Source of the DNA: Prauserella salsuginis
GTDB taxonomy: Bacteria; Actinomycetota; Actinomycetes; Mycobacteriales; Pseudonocardiaceae
DNA length: 64,000 bases
Reading direction: 5' to 3'
NCBI RefSeq assembly: GCF_024648885.1
Contig: NZ_JANBBF010000011.1
Span: 186,001-250,000 of the forward strand
Every line of letters starts with the position of its first letter. Position 1 is the stretch's first letter. Shown here piece after piece: positions 8,323-18,511 of the stretch. A model generated the notes under the pieces. It ran no database searches and was not told the DNA's origin. It saw only the letters and a program-made list of their open reading frames with translations. A program made the position numbers and the translations under genes.

Positions 8323-9591
8323 ATGCTTGAGGAAATTCGGAAACTTCGCCGGCGAGTGGTCGTCACCGGACACGGCGCGGTCACGCCGCTCGCACCGGAC
8401 GTCGAAGGGACATGGTCGGCGATGCTCGCCGGCCGGTCGGGGGTGCGCCGGGTGCAGTCGCTGGAGGTCGACGACCTGCAGTCGCAGATCGCTGGCGAGG
8501 TGCGGGACTTCGATCCGGACGCCTACATCGCCCGCAACGTCAGCAGGCGGATGGACCTGTATGCGCAGTATGCGCTGTGCGCGGCGATCCAGGCCGTGGA
8601 GTCGTCGAAGCTGACGATCGACGCGCGGTTGGCGCCGCGTGCCGGGGTGCTGATGGGCAGTGGCTACGGTGCCAACCTGTACAACCAGAGTCTGCCGGAC
8701 ATTCTGCGGGAGAAGGGTCCTCGCCGTATCAGTCCGTTCGCGCAGGTGGCCGGTGCGATCGACAACCCGGTGGGCGAGATCAGCATGCAGTTCGGCGTGA
8801 AAGGGCCGACCCGGGCGCTGAGCACCGCGTGTGCGACCGGCAGCGACTCGGTGGGCGAGGCGGCGCGGTGGATCCAGCTCGGCGTCGTCGACGCGGCGAT
8901 CGCGGGCGGTGCGGACAACTGCATCACGCGCATCGATCTCGCGGCCAGCGGCAACGCGAAGGCGCTGTCGACCCGTAACGACGCTCCGCAGCGGGCCTCC
9001 CGCCCGTTCGACGAGGAGCGCGACGGTTTCGTGATGAGTGCGGGTGCGGGCGCGGTCGTGCTGGAAGAGGCCGAACACGCGATGCGACGGGGCGCGCACA
9101 TTCTGGGCGAGGTGGTCGGATACGCGTCGACGTCGGACGCCCACCACTGGACGGCTCCGCATCCCGAGGCGGAAGGCGCGAAGGCCGCGATGCGGGGCGC
9201 GCTCGAGGATGCCGGTATCGCACCGGCCGATGTGGACTACATCAACGCGCACGGCACGAGCACGCCGGTGGGGGACGAACGAGAGGTCGCCGCGATCCGC
9301 GAGGTCTACGGCGAGCACGCGCCGCGTATCCCGGTGAGCTCGACGAAATCCATGACCGGACACATGATCGGCGCGAGCGGTGCGGTCGAGCTGATCGCCT
9401 GCATGCTGGCGATGCGGGACGGCGTGGTGCCGCCGACGATCAACTGCGAGCATCCGCTGGACGAGGAGATGAACTTCGTGCCGACCACGCCGCAGCATCG
9501 CGACACACGGATCGCGATGAGCAACTCGTTCGGCTTCGGCGGCCGGAACGCGGTGCTCGTCGTGCGGCGCTGGGAGGCCGAGGGCGCATGA
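8323..9591 (+). CDS. Beta-ketoacyl-ACP synthase, KAS II (FabF) type
   Basis: Condenses an acyl chain with malonyl-ACP. 422 residues with the full triad: Cys170 in STACATG, His310 in NAHGTSTPVGD and His347 in TKSMTGHMIGASG, plus the C-terminal NSFGFGG loop. This is therefore an active condensing enzyme, not a chain-length factor. ATG 8323 is preceded by GGAACGAAGGG. It overlaps the enoyl reductase start by 4 bases (ATGA). The absence of neighbouring ACP and ketoreductase genes, and its company with a stand-alone acyltransferase, argue for a pathway-specific enzyme, not the housekeeping fab operon. Confidence 0.92.
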   Translation: MLEEIRKLRRRVVVTGHGAVTPLAPDVEGTWSAMLAGRSGVRRVQSLEVDDLQSQIAGEVRDFDPDAYIARNVSRRMDLYAQYALCAAIQAVESSKLTIDARLAPRAGVLMGSGYGANLYNQSLPDILREKGPRRISPFAQVAGAIDNPVGEISMQFGVKGPTRALSTACATGSDSVGEAARWIQLGVVDAAIAGGADNCITRIDLAASGNAKALSTRNDAPQRASRPFDEERDGFVMSAGAGAVVLEEAEHAMRRGAHILGEVVGYASTSDAHHWTAPHPEAEGAKAAMRGALEDAGIAPADVDYINAHGTSTPVGDEREVAAIREVYGEHAPRIPVSSTKSMTGHMIGASGAVELIACMLAMRDGVVPPTINCEHPLDEEMNFVPTTPQHRDTRIAMSNSFGFGGRNAVLVVRRWEAEGA

Positions 9592-10361
9592 ACGCGGACA
9601 CGGGATTGCTGGCGGGCAAGCGGATTCTGATCACCGGTGTGATCACCGAGACCTCGATCGCGTATCAGGTCGCGCGGGTCGCGCAGGAGCAGGGCGCGCA
9701 GGTCGTGCTGACCGGCTACGGCCGGGTCTCGCTCGTGGAACGGATCGCCACGCGGCTGCCGCAGCCCGCGCCGGTCGTCGAGCTGGACGTCACGGACCCG
9801 GCCGATCTCGCCGCGTTGCCCGGCAGGGTGCGTGAGCACGTCGACGGCCTCGACGGAGTGGTCCACTCGGTCGCTTTCGCCCCGGAAGCCTGTTTCGGCG
9901 ACTTCCTGGCGGCGGAATGGAGCGACGTCGCACCGAGCCTGCACGTCTCGGCCTATTCGATGAAGGCCCTCGCCGTGGCGGTGCGGCCGCTGCTGTCGCG
10001 GGGGAGTTCCGTCGTGGGAATGGACTTCGACGCCAGGGTGGCGTGGCCGGACTACGACTGGATGGGCGTGGCGAAGGCCGCGCTGGAGTCGGTGACCAGG
10101 TACCTGGCACGGGAACTCGGACCCTCGGGAGTGCGGGTCAACCTGGTGGCCTCGGGGCCGTTGCGGACCATGGCGGCGAAGTCGATCCCCGGGTTCGCCG
10201 AGCTGGACACCGACTGGGACCGTAAGGCCCCGCTCGGCTGGGACGCCGTCGACGGCACCGGCGTGGCGAAGTCGGTGTGTGCGGTCCTGTCCGATTGGCT
10301 GCCGACCACGACCGGCTCGATGGTGTGGGCCGACGGGGGCGTGCACGCGGTCGGCAGTTGA
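9588..10361 (+). CDS. Enoyl-ACP reductase, InhA/FabI type
   Basis: NADH-dependent reduction of the enoyl-ACP double bond. 257 residues, SDR fold. It begins GLLAGKRILITGVITETSIA, the InhA nucleotide-binding signature, and has the catalytic set Phe147, Tyr156 and Lys163 in the region MDFDARVAWPDYDWMGVAK, matching InhA Phe149/Tyr158/Lys165. It ends with the usual GGVHAVGS-like segment. Translation is coupled to the ketosynthase. In actinomycetes the housekeeping inhA usually sits beside fabG, so this isolated copy looks like a pathway paralogue. It is the last gene of the run; a hairpin follows at 10371. Confidence 0.9.
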   Translation: MNADTGLLAGKRILITGVITETSIAYQVARVAQEQGAQVVLTGYGRVSLVERIATRLPQPAPVVELDVTDPADLAALPGRVREHVDGLDGVVHSVAFAPEACFGDFLAAEWSDVAPSLHVSAYSMKALAVAVRPLLSRGSSVVGMDFDARVAWPDYDWMGVAKAALESVTRYLARELGPSGVRVNLVASGPLRTMAAKSIPGFAELDTDWDRKAPLGWDAVDGTGVAKSVCAVLSDWLPTTTGSMVWADGGVHAVGS

Positions 10362-10370
10362 GACACGGTG

Positions 10371-10389
10371 CGGCGCGCCCGGCGCGCCG
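10371..10389 (+). terminator. GC-rich hairpin at the end of the biosynthetic run
   Basis: Perfect 8-bp stem CGGCGCGC/GCGCGCCG with a 3-base loop, 9 bases after the enoyl reductase stop. No T-run follows, so termination is plausible but not certain. Confidence 0.45.
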
Positions 10390-10447
10390 ACTGTCACGCG
10401 CCGCTGACCAGGGCGGATGCCCGTCCGGGTGAGAGCGCGTAAGTTAT

Positions 10448-10464
10448 TCTTGATTCATTCAAGA
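10448..10464. promoter_or_regulatory. Putative FurA operator upstream of furA-katG
   Basis: Perfect inverted repeat TCTTGA-N5-TCAAGA in an AT-rich stretch, 21 bases before the furA start. FurA of mycobacteria and streptomycetes represses its own furA-katG promoter at AT-rich palindromes in this position, so autoregulation released by peroxide is the likely reading. Confidence 0.65.
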
Positions 10465-10485
10465 TTTTGCGGCAGACTGGCCGCC

Positions 10486-10914
10486 GTGCCTACGACCACG
10501 GATCTCGAACAGCTGCTGCGCGGGGCTTCCCTGCGTGTCACCCGTCCGCGGGTGGCGGTGCTGTCCGTGGTGCACGAACATCCCCACGCCGACACCGATT
10601 CCGTCATCGGACACGTGCGTGAGGAACTCGGTGAGGTCTCCCATCAGGCTGTCTACGACGTGCTGCGCGCGTTGACGGCCTCCGGACTCGTCCGGCGTAT
10701 TCAGCCCATGGGTTCCGTCGCGCGGTACGAAACGCGCGTCGGGGACAACCATCACCACGTCGTGTGCCGCTCCTGCGGCCGGATCGCCGACATCGACTGC
10801 GCCGTCGGCGAGGCTCCGTGCCTGGAGGCCTCTGACGACCACGGCTTCACCATCGACGAGGCCGAGATCATCTATTGGGGCGTGTGCCCCGACTGTTCCG
10901 CAGTTAGTTCCTGA
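10486..10914 (+). CDS. furA: FurA, redox-sensing Fur-family repressor
   Basis: 142-residue Fur-family regulator. N-terminal winged helix (LRVTRPRVAVL, then HQAVYDVLRALTASGLVRRI), followed by the metal/redox dimer domain with DNHHHVVCRSCG and a C-terminal CPDC. It closely resembles mycobacterial FurA in the stretch GSVARYETRVGDNHHH. GTG 10486 is chosen because the homology starts there; an upstream in-frame ATG would run through the operator. katG follows by 30 bases. The expected role is to repress furA-katG until peroxide oxidises the cysteines. Confidence 0.92.
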   Translation: MPTTTDLEQLLRGASLRVTRPRVAVLSVVHEHPHADTDSVIGHVREELGEVSHQAVYDVLRALTASGLVRRIQPMGSVARYETRVGDNHHHVVCRSCGRIADIDCAVGEAPCLEASDDHGFTIDEAEIIYWGVCPDCSAVSS

Positions 10915-13149
<2,235 letters not shown>

Positions 13150-13171
13150 TTCCGGCCTGACAGCGAAGGCG

Positions 13172-13212
13172 ACGGCCCGTCGCCGGGGACTGACCCCGGC
13201 GACGGGCCGTTT
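13172..13212 (+). terminator. katG terminator
   Basis: Perfect 17-bp stem (13172-13188 with 13194-13210), 5-base loop, followed by TTT. It lies 23 bases after the katG stop. As it is nearly symmetrical it may also serve the convergent gene at 13275. Confidence 0.9.
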
Positions 13213-13274
13213 CGCGTCCCGCGGGCCGCCGACGGCTCGGTTGTCGCCTCGGTCGCCTCGGTCGTCGCGCCGCC

Positions 13275-14438
13275 TCAGCCGTCGCCGGAGCCCTGTTCGT
13301 GTTCCTGGTACTCGGCGCGCCGGCGGCTCTCCCGGTAACCGTAGGCCGCCTGCCGCACGGCCTGGTCGGTCTCCAAACTCGACCCCAGCGCGCCCGCGAT
13401 CCCGCCGAGCGTCGTGAACGCCCACGCCACGGCCAGATACGTGCCGACATCGGTTTCGCTGCCGAGCATGCTCGTCAGCAACGATGCCGGCAGGATCAGC
13501 CACGCCAGCACGAAGTTCACGACGAACAGGATCGCCAGCAGCACGACCACGCCGATGACCAACGTCAGCAGCGTCGAGGCGTTGTACAGCCGCGCCAGCT
13601 CCGGATCCGAGCGGGTGTCCCCGCGCTTCTCCCACAGGTTGTGCGCCGCGATCAGCCACGCCACGAGCGCCGCGATCGCCGTTGCCGTCGTCAGCACCTT
13701 GAACCCGGTGTTCAGCTGATCGCCGACCATCCAGATCGTGCTCGACGACAGTCCGAACGCACTCGTCGCCACCGCGGCCGCCAGCGCCCGCGACAGGCCG
13801 AACACGAGGCGCCACGGCCGGTTGGTTCGCACCATGCCCGTCAGCAGCCGCAGCCTGCCGCGTCGGCCCGGCGTCACGTACCGCACGTCGAGGTGACTGC
13901 CCTCCGTTTCGACCGCTTTGCGGCGAATGGGTGCGAGCACCCCGAGCGCCCGGCTGCTGAGGCCGTGCCGCCGCTGCTCCCGCACCTGTCCCGGTTCGTC
14001 CCGCCCGTGATCGTCGCGGAGCTCGTCGAGCACCTGTCGGATCACCTGGTGGACCCTTCTGCGGGTCTGCAGGCCGCCCATGCCCGGGACCGACACGACC
14101 GCGACACCGCGATCGTGATCGATGTCCGCGACGACGGGGCCCTCCTCCGACCGCACCGGAAGGTCGGTGATGCAGATGGCGTAGGTCCATCCGCGCGAGT
14201 CGCATTTGTGTGCGGTTTGGTCGAGGATCTCCGCGGTGCCCTTGAGCGTGGCCGTCACCGGATCGGCGTCCACCTCGAAGCGCCATTCGCCGTCCAGTTC
14301 CTCCGGCAGCGACTCGGCCAGGTAAGCGGCGATCGTCTCCGGCATGTCCGGATCCGCGATCAGGCCGAGCACGGTGACCCGCTCCGGGGAGTGGTCGTCG
14401 GCCTCGGAGTGGGTGTCATCGCTGGATCGAGACGGCAC
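13275..14438 (-). CDS. Membrane protein of unknown function with soluble N-terminal domain
   Basis: 387 residues from GTG 14438, which has AGGA 6 bases upstream; longer in-frame starts up to 14489 lack a ribosome site. The N-terminal half is soluble (about 200 residues, acidic start, GLIADPDMPETIAAYL). The C-terminal half has four to five hydrophobic helices, including LLTLVIGVVVLLAILFVVNF, and the tail is charged. I recognise no characterised domain. Upstream lies a divergent secreted-protein gene. Function unknown. Confidence 0.75.
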   Translation of the reverse strand: MPSRSSDDTHSEADDHSPERVTVLGLIADPDMPETIAAYLAESLPEELDGEWRFEVDADPVTATLKGTAEILDQTAHKCDSRGWTYAICITDLPVRSEEGPVVADIDHDRGVAVVSVPGMGGLQTRRRVHQVIRQVLDELRDDHGRDEPGQVREQRRHGLSSRALGVLAPIRRKAVETEGSHLDVRYVTPGRRGRLRLLTGMVRTNRPWRLVFGLSRALAAAVATSAFGLSSSTIWMVGDQLNTGFKVLTTATAIAALVAWLIAAHNLWEKRGDTRSDPELARLYNASTLLTLVIGVVVLLAILFVVNFVLAWLILPASLLTSMLGSETDVGTYLAVAWAFTTLGGIAGALGSSLETDQAVRQAAYGYRESRRRAEYQEHEQGSGDG

Positions 14439-14633
14439 TGGTTTTCCTGCTTTCACGGTCGGTGTCGAAGCGGCGCTGGGGCATACCACTCGCGCGGCCG
14501 ATCGTAAACCGATGGGACCAGCCGGTCCGGCGATCGAGCGGCCTGCCGCGGCGGCCGATATCCACCATGACAGTTGATCATCGAGCCCGCGCGCCGGACC
14601 GGCGCAGGCGGGCGCCGACGAGGAGGAGTGAAC

Positions 14634-15047
14634 GTGACGAGACGATCGGTGCGGGCGGCCGCGACCCTGGCGTGTGCGGTCGCGATGGGCGGCCTGACCG
14701 CGGGAACGGCAGCTGCCGCAGTACCCGGAGCCGCCTCACCCGGAGCAGGCACGGGCGAGGAACCCGCGCTCGTGCACGCGAACGCCGTCAACGAGTGTCG
14801 GCTCAACGTGCGCACCGGTCCGGACCCGAGCGCATCGGCGCTGACCACGCTGACCTGCGACAACTACACGACGTGCAGCAACGCGGGCGGGGCCGAACCC
14901 TGCGGGCCGTACGTGACCGGCGGCACCTACAGCTGCGTCGGAGCCGACGGCGCCCAGGTCACGGACAACCGGTGGGCACAGGTGGCCTACCGCGCTCCCG
15001 AGGCGGCCTACGTGGCCGTGGCGTGCGCGGAGTTCCGAGAGGTGTAA
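14634..15047 (+). CDS. Small secreted Cys-rich protein, SH3-like
   Basis: 137 residues with a clear Sec signal peptide (MTRRSVRAAATLACAVAMGG, cleavage probably after TAAAA). The mature part has CRLNVRTGPDPSASALTTL, which matches the start of bacterial SH3 domains that bind peptidoglycan, and about six cysteines, probably disulfide-bonded. GTG 14634 has AGGAGG 7 bases upstream; GTG 14628 is possible. It converges on the MBL-rhodanese gene with a shared terminator. Probable cell-wall-associated role, inferred. Confidence 0.75.
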   Translation: MTRRSVRAAATLACAVAMGGLTAGTAAAAVPGAASPGAGTGEEPALVHANAVNECRLNVRTGPDPSASALTTLTCDNYTTCSNAGGAEPCGPYVTGGTYSCVGADGAQVTDNRWAQVAYRAPEAAYVAVACAEFREV

Positions 15048-15070
15048 CCGCCGCAGGTGAGGACGGGCGA

Positions 15071-15104
15071 GCCTGAACCCGCGGTCGTGGCCGTGGGTTC
15101 AGGC
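15071..15104. terminator. Bidirectional hairpin between convergent genes
   Basis: Perfect 10-bp stem GCCTGAACCC/GGGTTCAGGC (15071-15080 with 15095-15104). The loop has further complementarity. It overlaps the last codons of the minus-strand gene. Confidence 0.6.
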
Positions 15105-16424
15105 GGCTGCGGCGAAATCGTCGTTGATCGACACGACCAGCCTGCCTGCCGCGGCGAGCAGCGACGCGGCGATGCCCGCCCGGTAGCCGGACTTGCAGTG
15201 CACCCACACCTCGCCCGCGGGGACCTCGTCCATCCGCTCCAGCAGCTCGTGCAGCGGAATGTGCACGGCATCGTCGATATGCCCTTCGTCCCATTCGGAC
15301 CGGCGCCGCACGTCCAGCACGTTCACGCGCCGGTGGTGGCGGACCTGGGCCAGGTCGGCGAAGCACGCGGTCTCGAACGAACGCAGCTCATTGCCGAACG
15401 CCCATTCCCGCACGTTGCCGGTCGCGGCGGCCTCGAGCCGGTCGATCCCGATGCGGACGAGTTCCCGCTGGGCCTCGGCGATCTGCTCGGGCGTCTCGCC
15501 GAGCAGCGTCAGCGGCGTGCCCCACGGCAACAGCCAGCCCAGATAGGTCGCGAACGCGCCGTCGATGCCGAAGTTGAGGGTGCCCGCGACGTGCCCTGCG
15601 GCGAACGCCGTCCGCGTGCGGAGGTCGACGACCCACTCGCCGGCGTCGATGCGGCGCCGCAGCTCGGATGCGTCGGCGCGGTGCGGGGGAGTCAGGTCGG
15701 GTTCGGACGGGCCCGCCAGGTTGGCGGGCTCCATGTGCGCGTAGTAGGCCGGATACACGTCCAGTCCGGCGAGCAGGGTCTCCACGTAGGAGCGCTCGTC
15801 GACGGTGAGAGCCGGGTTGACGCGCTTCTCGTGCCCGATCGTCGATGCGTCGCCGGACGTCGGGGTGGCGGAGCAGAAACTGCCGAAACCATGGGTCGGC
15901 AGGACCTGCGTGTCGTCGGGCAACTCGGCCGCCAGCCGGTGGGCCGAGGCGTGCTGGGCGTGTGCGAGGTCCTCGGTGTGCTCCGGTCCGAGCAGGTCCG
16001 GCCGCCCGGTCGAACCGAACAGCAGCGAGCCGCCCGTGAACACCACCGGACGGTCCTCGTCACGGGTCGCGGCGTAGGACAGGTGCGTGAACGTGTGCCC
16101 CGGCGTGGCCAGTGCCCGCACCCGCATCGAGCCGACCTCGACGACGTCGCCGTCCGAGATCGGCGTGCGCTCGAAGGACACCGGGTCGTCGGCGTTGACG
16201 TGGTAGGAGGCGCCGGTCAGTCGTGCCAGGGCCAGTCCACCCGTCACGTAGTCGTTGTGGATGTGGGTCTCGAACACGGCCGCCAGGCGGACACCGCGGT
16301 CCTCCAGCAACGCGAGCACCCGGTCGATGTCCCGCTGCGGATCGACCGCGAACGCCACCTGCCCGTCGTGCACGAGGTAACTGCGATCGCCCAGCGACGG
16401 CGTGTCGATGGTCAGAATCTCCAT
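15099..16424 (-). CDS. MBL-fold hydrolase with two rhodanese domains (persulfide dioxygenase-like)
   Basis: 441 residues. The metallo-beta-lactamase domain (about 1-220) has THIHNDYVTGG and the zinc/iron ligands typical of the ETHE1/glyoxalase II branch. Rhodanese domain 1 (about 250-340) lacks a catalytic Cys. Rhodanese domain 2 (about 350-441) has Cys in WVHCKSGYRAG. This MBL-Rhd-Rhd plan is that of persulfide dioxygenase/sulfurtransferase fusions, which oxidise glutathione- or mycothiol-persulfides and transfer sulfane sulfur. ATG 16424 is preceded by GGAGGGCAC. The gap upstream is filled by a 16-bp tandem array. The thiol substrate is inferred. Confidence 0.85.
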   Translation of the reverse strand: MEILTIDTPSLGDRSYLVHDGQVAFAVDPQRDIDRVLALLEDRGVRLAAVFETHIHNDYVTGGLALARLTGASYHVNADDPVSFERTPISDGDVVEVGSMRVRALATPGHTFTHLSYAATRDEDRPVVFTGGSLLFGSTGRPDLLGPEHTEDLAHAQHASAHRLAAELPDDTQVLPTHGFGSFCSATPTSGDASTIGHEKRVNPALTVDERSYVETLLAGLDVYPAYYAHMEPANLAGPSEPDLTPPHRADASELRRRIDAGEWVVDLRTRTAFAAGHVAGTLNFGIDGAFATYLGWLLPWGTPLTLLGETPEQIAEAQRELVRIGIDRLEAAATGNVREWAFGNELRSFETACFADLAQVRHHRRVNVLDVRRRSEWDEGHIDDAVHIPLHELLERMDEVPAGEVWVHCKSGYRAGIAASLLAAAGRLVVSINDDFAAAA

Positions 16425-16938
16425 CTGCGGTGTGCCCTCCCGGTCACTTACTGACAGCGCGCCGGCGGTGCCGGGCCCCTGCCACGAACGGTAGCAGCGG
16501 ACGACCGCGTTTTCCGTTGTGCCGCTGTGAAATAAGGGCGCTGTGAAATAAGGGCGCTGTGAAATAAGGGCGCTGTGAAATAAGGGCGCTGTGAAATAAG
16601 GGCGCTGTGAAGTATGAGATGCCGTGAAATAAGGGCGCTGTGAAATAAGGGCGCTGTGAAATAAGGGCGCCGTGAAGTAGGGATGCTGTGGAGTAGGGCC
16701 CTGCGAGGTAGGGGCGCCGTCGAACGGGGCACTCGAAGTAACGCTGCCGTCGAACAGGGGCGCCATGGAACAGGGGCGTCGTCGAGCAGGGGCGCCGTGG
16801 AACGGTGCGCGATAACAGGCGCGCGGATGCGTTACGGCGCCAGCACGCAGGGCAGCCGCGGCACAGAGGTTCGCCGCGGCCGTTGCGGCGCCCCGATGCC
16901 GGGGCGCCGCCGGCTGCGGCGAACGGGTTCCGGGTCGC
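16425..16938. other. 514-base gap without a gene, dominated by a repeat array
   Basis: I see no credible coding region. Bases 16425-16527 would hold the promoter of the MBL-rhodanese gene; 16528-16805 are a tandem array (separate entry); 16806-16938 are GC-rich 3' flank of the methyltransferase. Confidence 0.7.
16528..16805. repeat. 16-bp tandem array, AT-richer than the genome
   Basis: Unit GTGAAATAAGGGCGCT. Five copies run head to tail at 16528-16607, then a 17-base variant, then three more copies at 16625-16672. Past 16673 the copies degenerate (GTGGAGTAGGGCCCT, GTCGAACAGGGGCGCC and similar) to about 16805. The purity gradient suggests expansion by slippage from an old array. Confidence 0.92.
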
Positions 16939-17691
16939 TCAGGCGACCGGGGTGCGTGCGACGAGCAGGATCGACTGCCCGAACGGCACGCGCACGTTCT
17001 TCTCGATCGTCTTCGTGACGGGCACGACGTAGCGGTCGTACATCGACACCAGCTTCGGGTTCGGCGATCCCGTGCCGCCCTTGCGGACCGCGGCCCACCA
17101 GGCGAACGCACCCAGGAAGTTGACCGGCTTGGCCACCTCGGGCGACAGCCCGGCGCGCCGCGCGGCGGCGGTCAGCGTGCGCGGGGTGTAGCGGCGGTAG
17201 TGGCCGACCAGGCGGTCGAACTCGCCGTACAACTGCTGGTATCCGGGCACGAACATGATGACCTTGCCGCCCGGCGTCACCGACTTGGACAGGCTGCGCA
17301 GCGCCCCGGCGTCGTCCTCGATGTGTTCGAGCACGTTGATCGCCAGCAGCGTCTCGACCGGGTCGGTGAGACGGCCGTTGCCGTCGCCGTCGAACTGCTG
17401 CACCTCGACGTCGTTGCGGTCGGCGAAGCGTGACTTCATCTGCTGCACGGCTTCCGGGTCGACGTCGGTGACGACGTAGCGCTCGGCGTCGTGATAGCCC
17501 GAGACGAACTCGCCGTCGCCTGCGCCGATCTCGAGCACGGAGCGTCCGGCGTACGGCCGGATCAGTTCGCGCTGGTACTCGAGGTAATTGGGCTTGGCGT
17601 TGTCGCCTTCGAGGCTGCGGCCCGTCGCCGCGGCGAAGGCGCCGTGGCCCTCCTGGGCCGACCCATCCTGTTCAGCGGCCTGCAGTGTCAC
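16939..17691 (-). CDS. Class I SAM-dependent methyltransferase
   Basis: 250 residues. Rossmann SAM-binding motif VLEIGAGDGEFVSGY near residue 50, acidic ribose-binding Asp in VVTDVDPEA, and motif LLAINVLEHIEDD. The sequence then continues with YGEFDRLVGHYRRYTPRTL, a stretch seen in methyltransferases often found beside glycosyltransferases or lipid genes. GTG 17691 has AAGGGG upstream. No operon partner is visible: repeat-filled gaps flank it on both sides. The substrate cannot be assigned. Confidence 0.85.
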   Translation of the reverse strand: MTLQAAEQDGSAQEGHGAFAAATGRSLEGDNAKPNYLEYQRELIRPYAGRSVLEIGAGDGEFVSGYHDAERYVVTDVDPEAVQQMKSRFADRNDVEVQQFDGDGNGRLTDPVETLLAINVLEHIEDDAGALRSLSKSVTPGGKVIMFVPGYQQLYGEFDRLVGHYRRYTPRTLTAAARRAGLSPEVAKPVNFLGAFAWWAAVRKGGTGSPNPKLVSMYDRYVVPVTKTIEKNVRVPFGQSILLVARTPVA

Positions 17692-18103
17692 ACGTTCCCC
17701 TTCCGGTTTGCCGGACCCCGGGGGTGGGTTTGTGCTGGTGTTGGAGGTGGAGCGCCGCCAGGAGCGGCGTGCTCGTGCACCCTCAGCGCAGCCGACCCCA
17801 GTGCCTGGGCTTGCTTGTCCGTTGCCACTTCGGGTTCCCCACGGTAGGGCATTTTAGTTATCGAACATCACCCAGGTTGATATGTATATGTTATGAATAC
17901 CTTAACACTTCCCATTGTGGTCGATGACACAGCGCACAGCTTGTGGAGGAGGTGAAGGCGTGTGACTTATGCATGCAGTTATGCATAACGAGGCGGGCGG
18001 TCCTGGACATTCCGCACCGGTCGACGGAACGGCACGAAACCGTCACTCTTCGGGCTGCACATCGGGTGGTGTGGACAGGCGCGGCGAACGGGCGCGGTGA
18101 TGC

Positions 18104-18168
18104 GACCGGGCACTGCGAACGGGCACTGCGAACGGGCACTGCGAACGGGCACTGCGAACGGGCACTGC
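18104..18168. repeat. 13-bp tandem array
   Basis: Unit GAACGGGCACTGC: one variant copy (18104-18116) followed by four perfect copies (18117-18168). Confidence 0.92.
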
Positions 18169-18420
18169 GAACGGACTGTGAAGGGGGCGTGACCGGGCGC
18201 AGTGGACGGTGGTGCCGGGTCGAGGGGTTGGAACCGGCTTCGGCGCACGGTGAACGGGCCCGTCCTACCGGGGTGCTGTGTCGGGTGGCGCTGTGTGGTC
18301 GGGTGGCGCTGTGTGCCGGGGTGTCGTGCTTGAGCGTTGTGGCGGAGTCCTGTGTCCGAGGCTTGTGACCGGGCGCCGTCTTGTGCCAGGGCTCAGTTTT
18401 GTGCCAGGGCGCAGTCTTGC

Positions 18421-18511
18421 GACCGCCACTGTGTTCCCGACCGCCACTGTGTTCCCGGACGCCGTTGTGTTCCCGGAGGCCGTTGTGTTCCCGGGGCGTG
18501 ACTGCGTTCCC
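18421..18511. repeat. 18-bp tandem array
   Basis: Unit GACCGCCACTGTGTTCCC: two perfect copies (18421-18456), then two diverged copies (18457-18492) and a 19-base copy. Related GTGCCAGGGC repeats sit just upstream at 18382-18412. Confidence 0.9.

Noticed and set aside
14490-14633. Longer N-terminus for the secreted protein
   Set aside because: The upstream in-frame ATG at 14574 would put a basic, non-signal segment before the clear signal peptide; GTG 14634 has the better ribosome site.
16528-18511. CRISPR array
   Set aside because: The units abut without unique spacers, unit length is 13-18 bp, and there are no cas genes.
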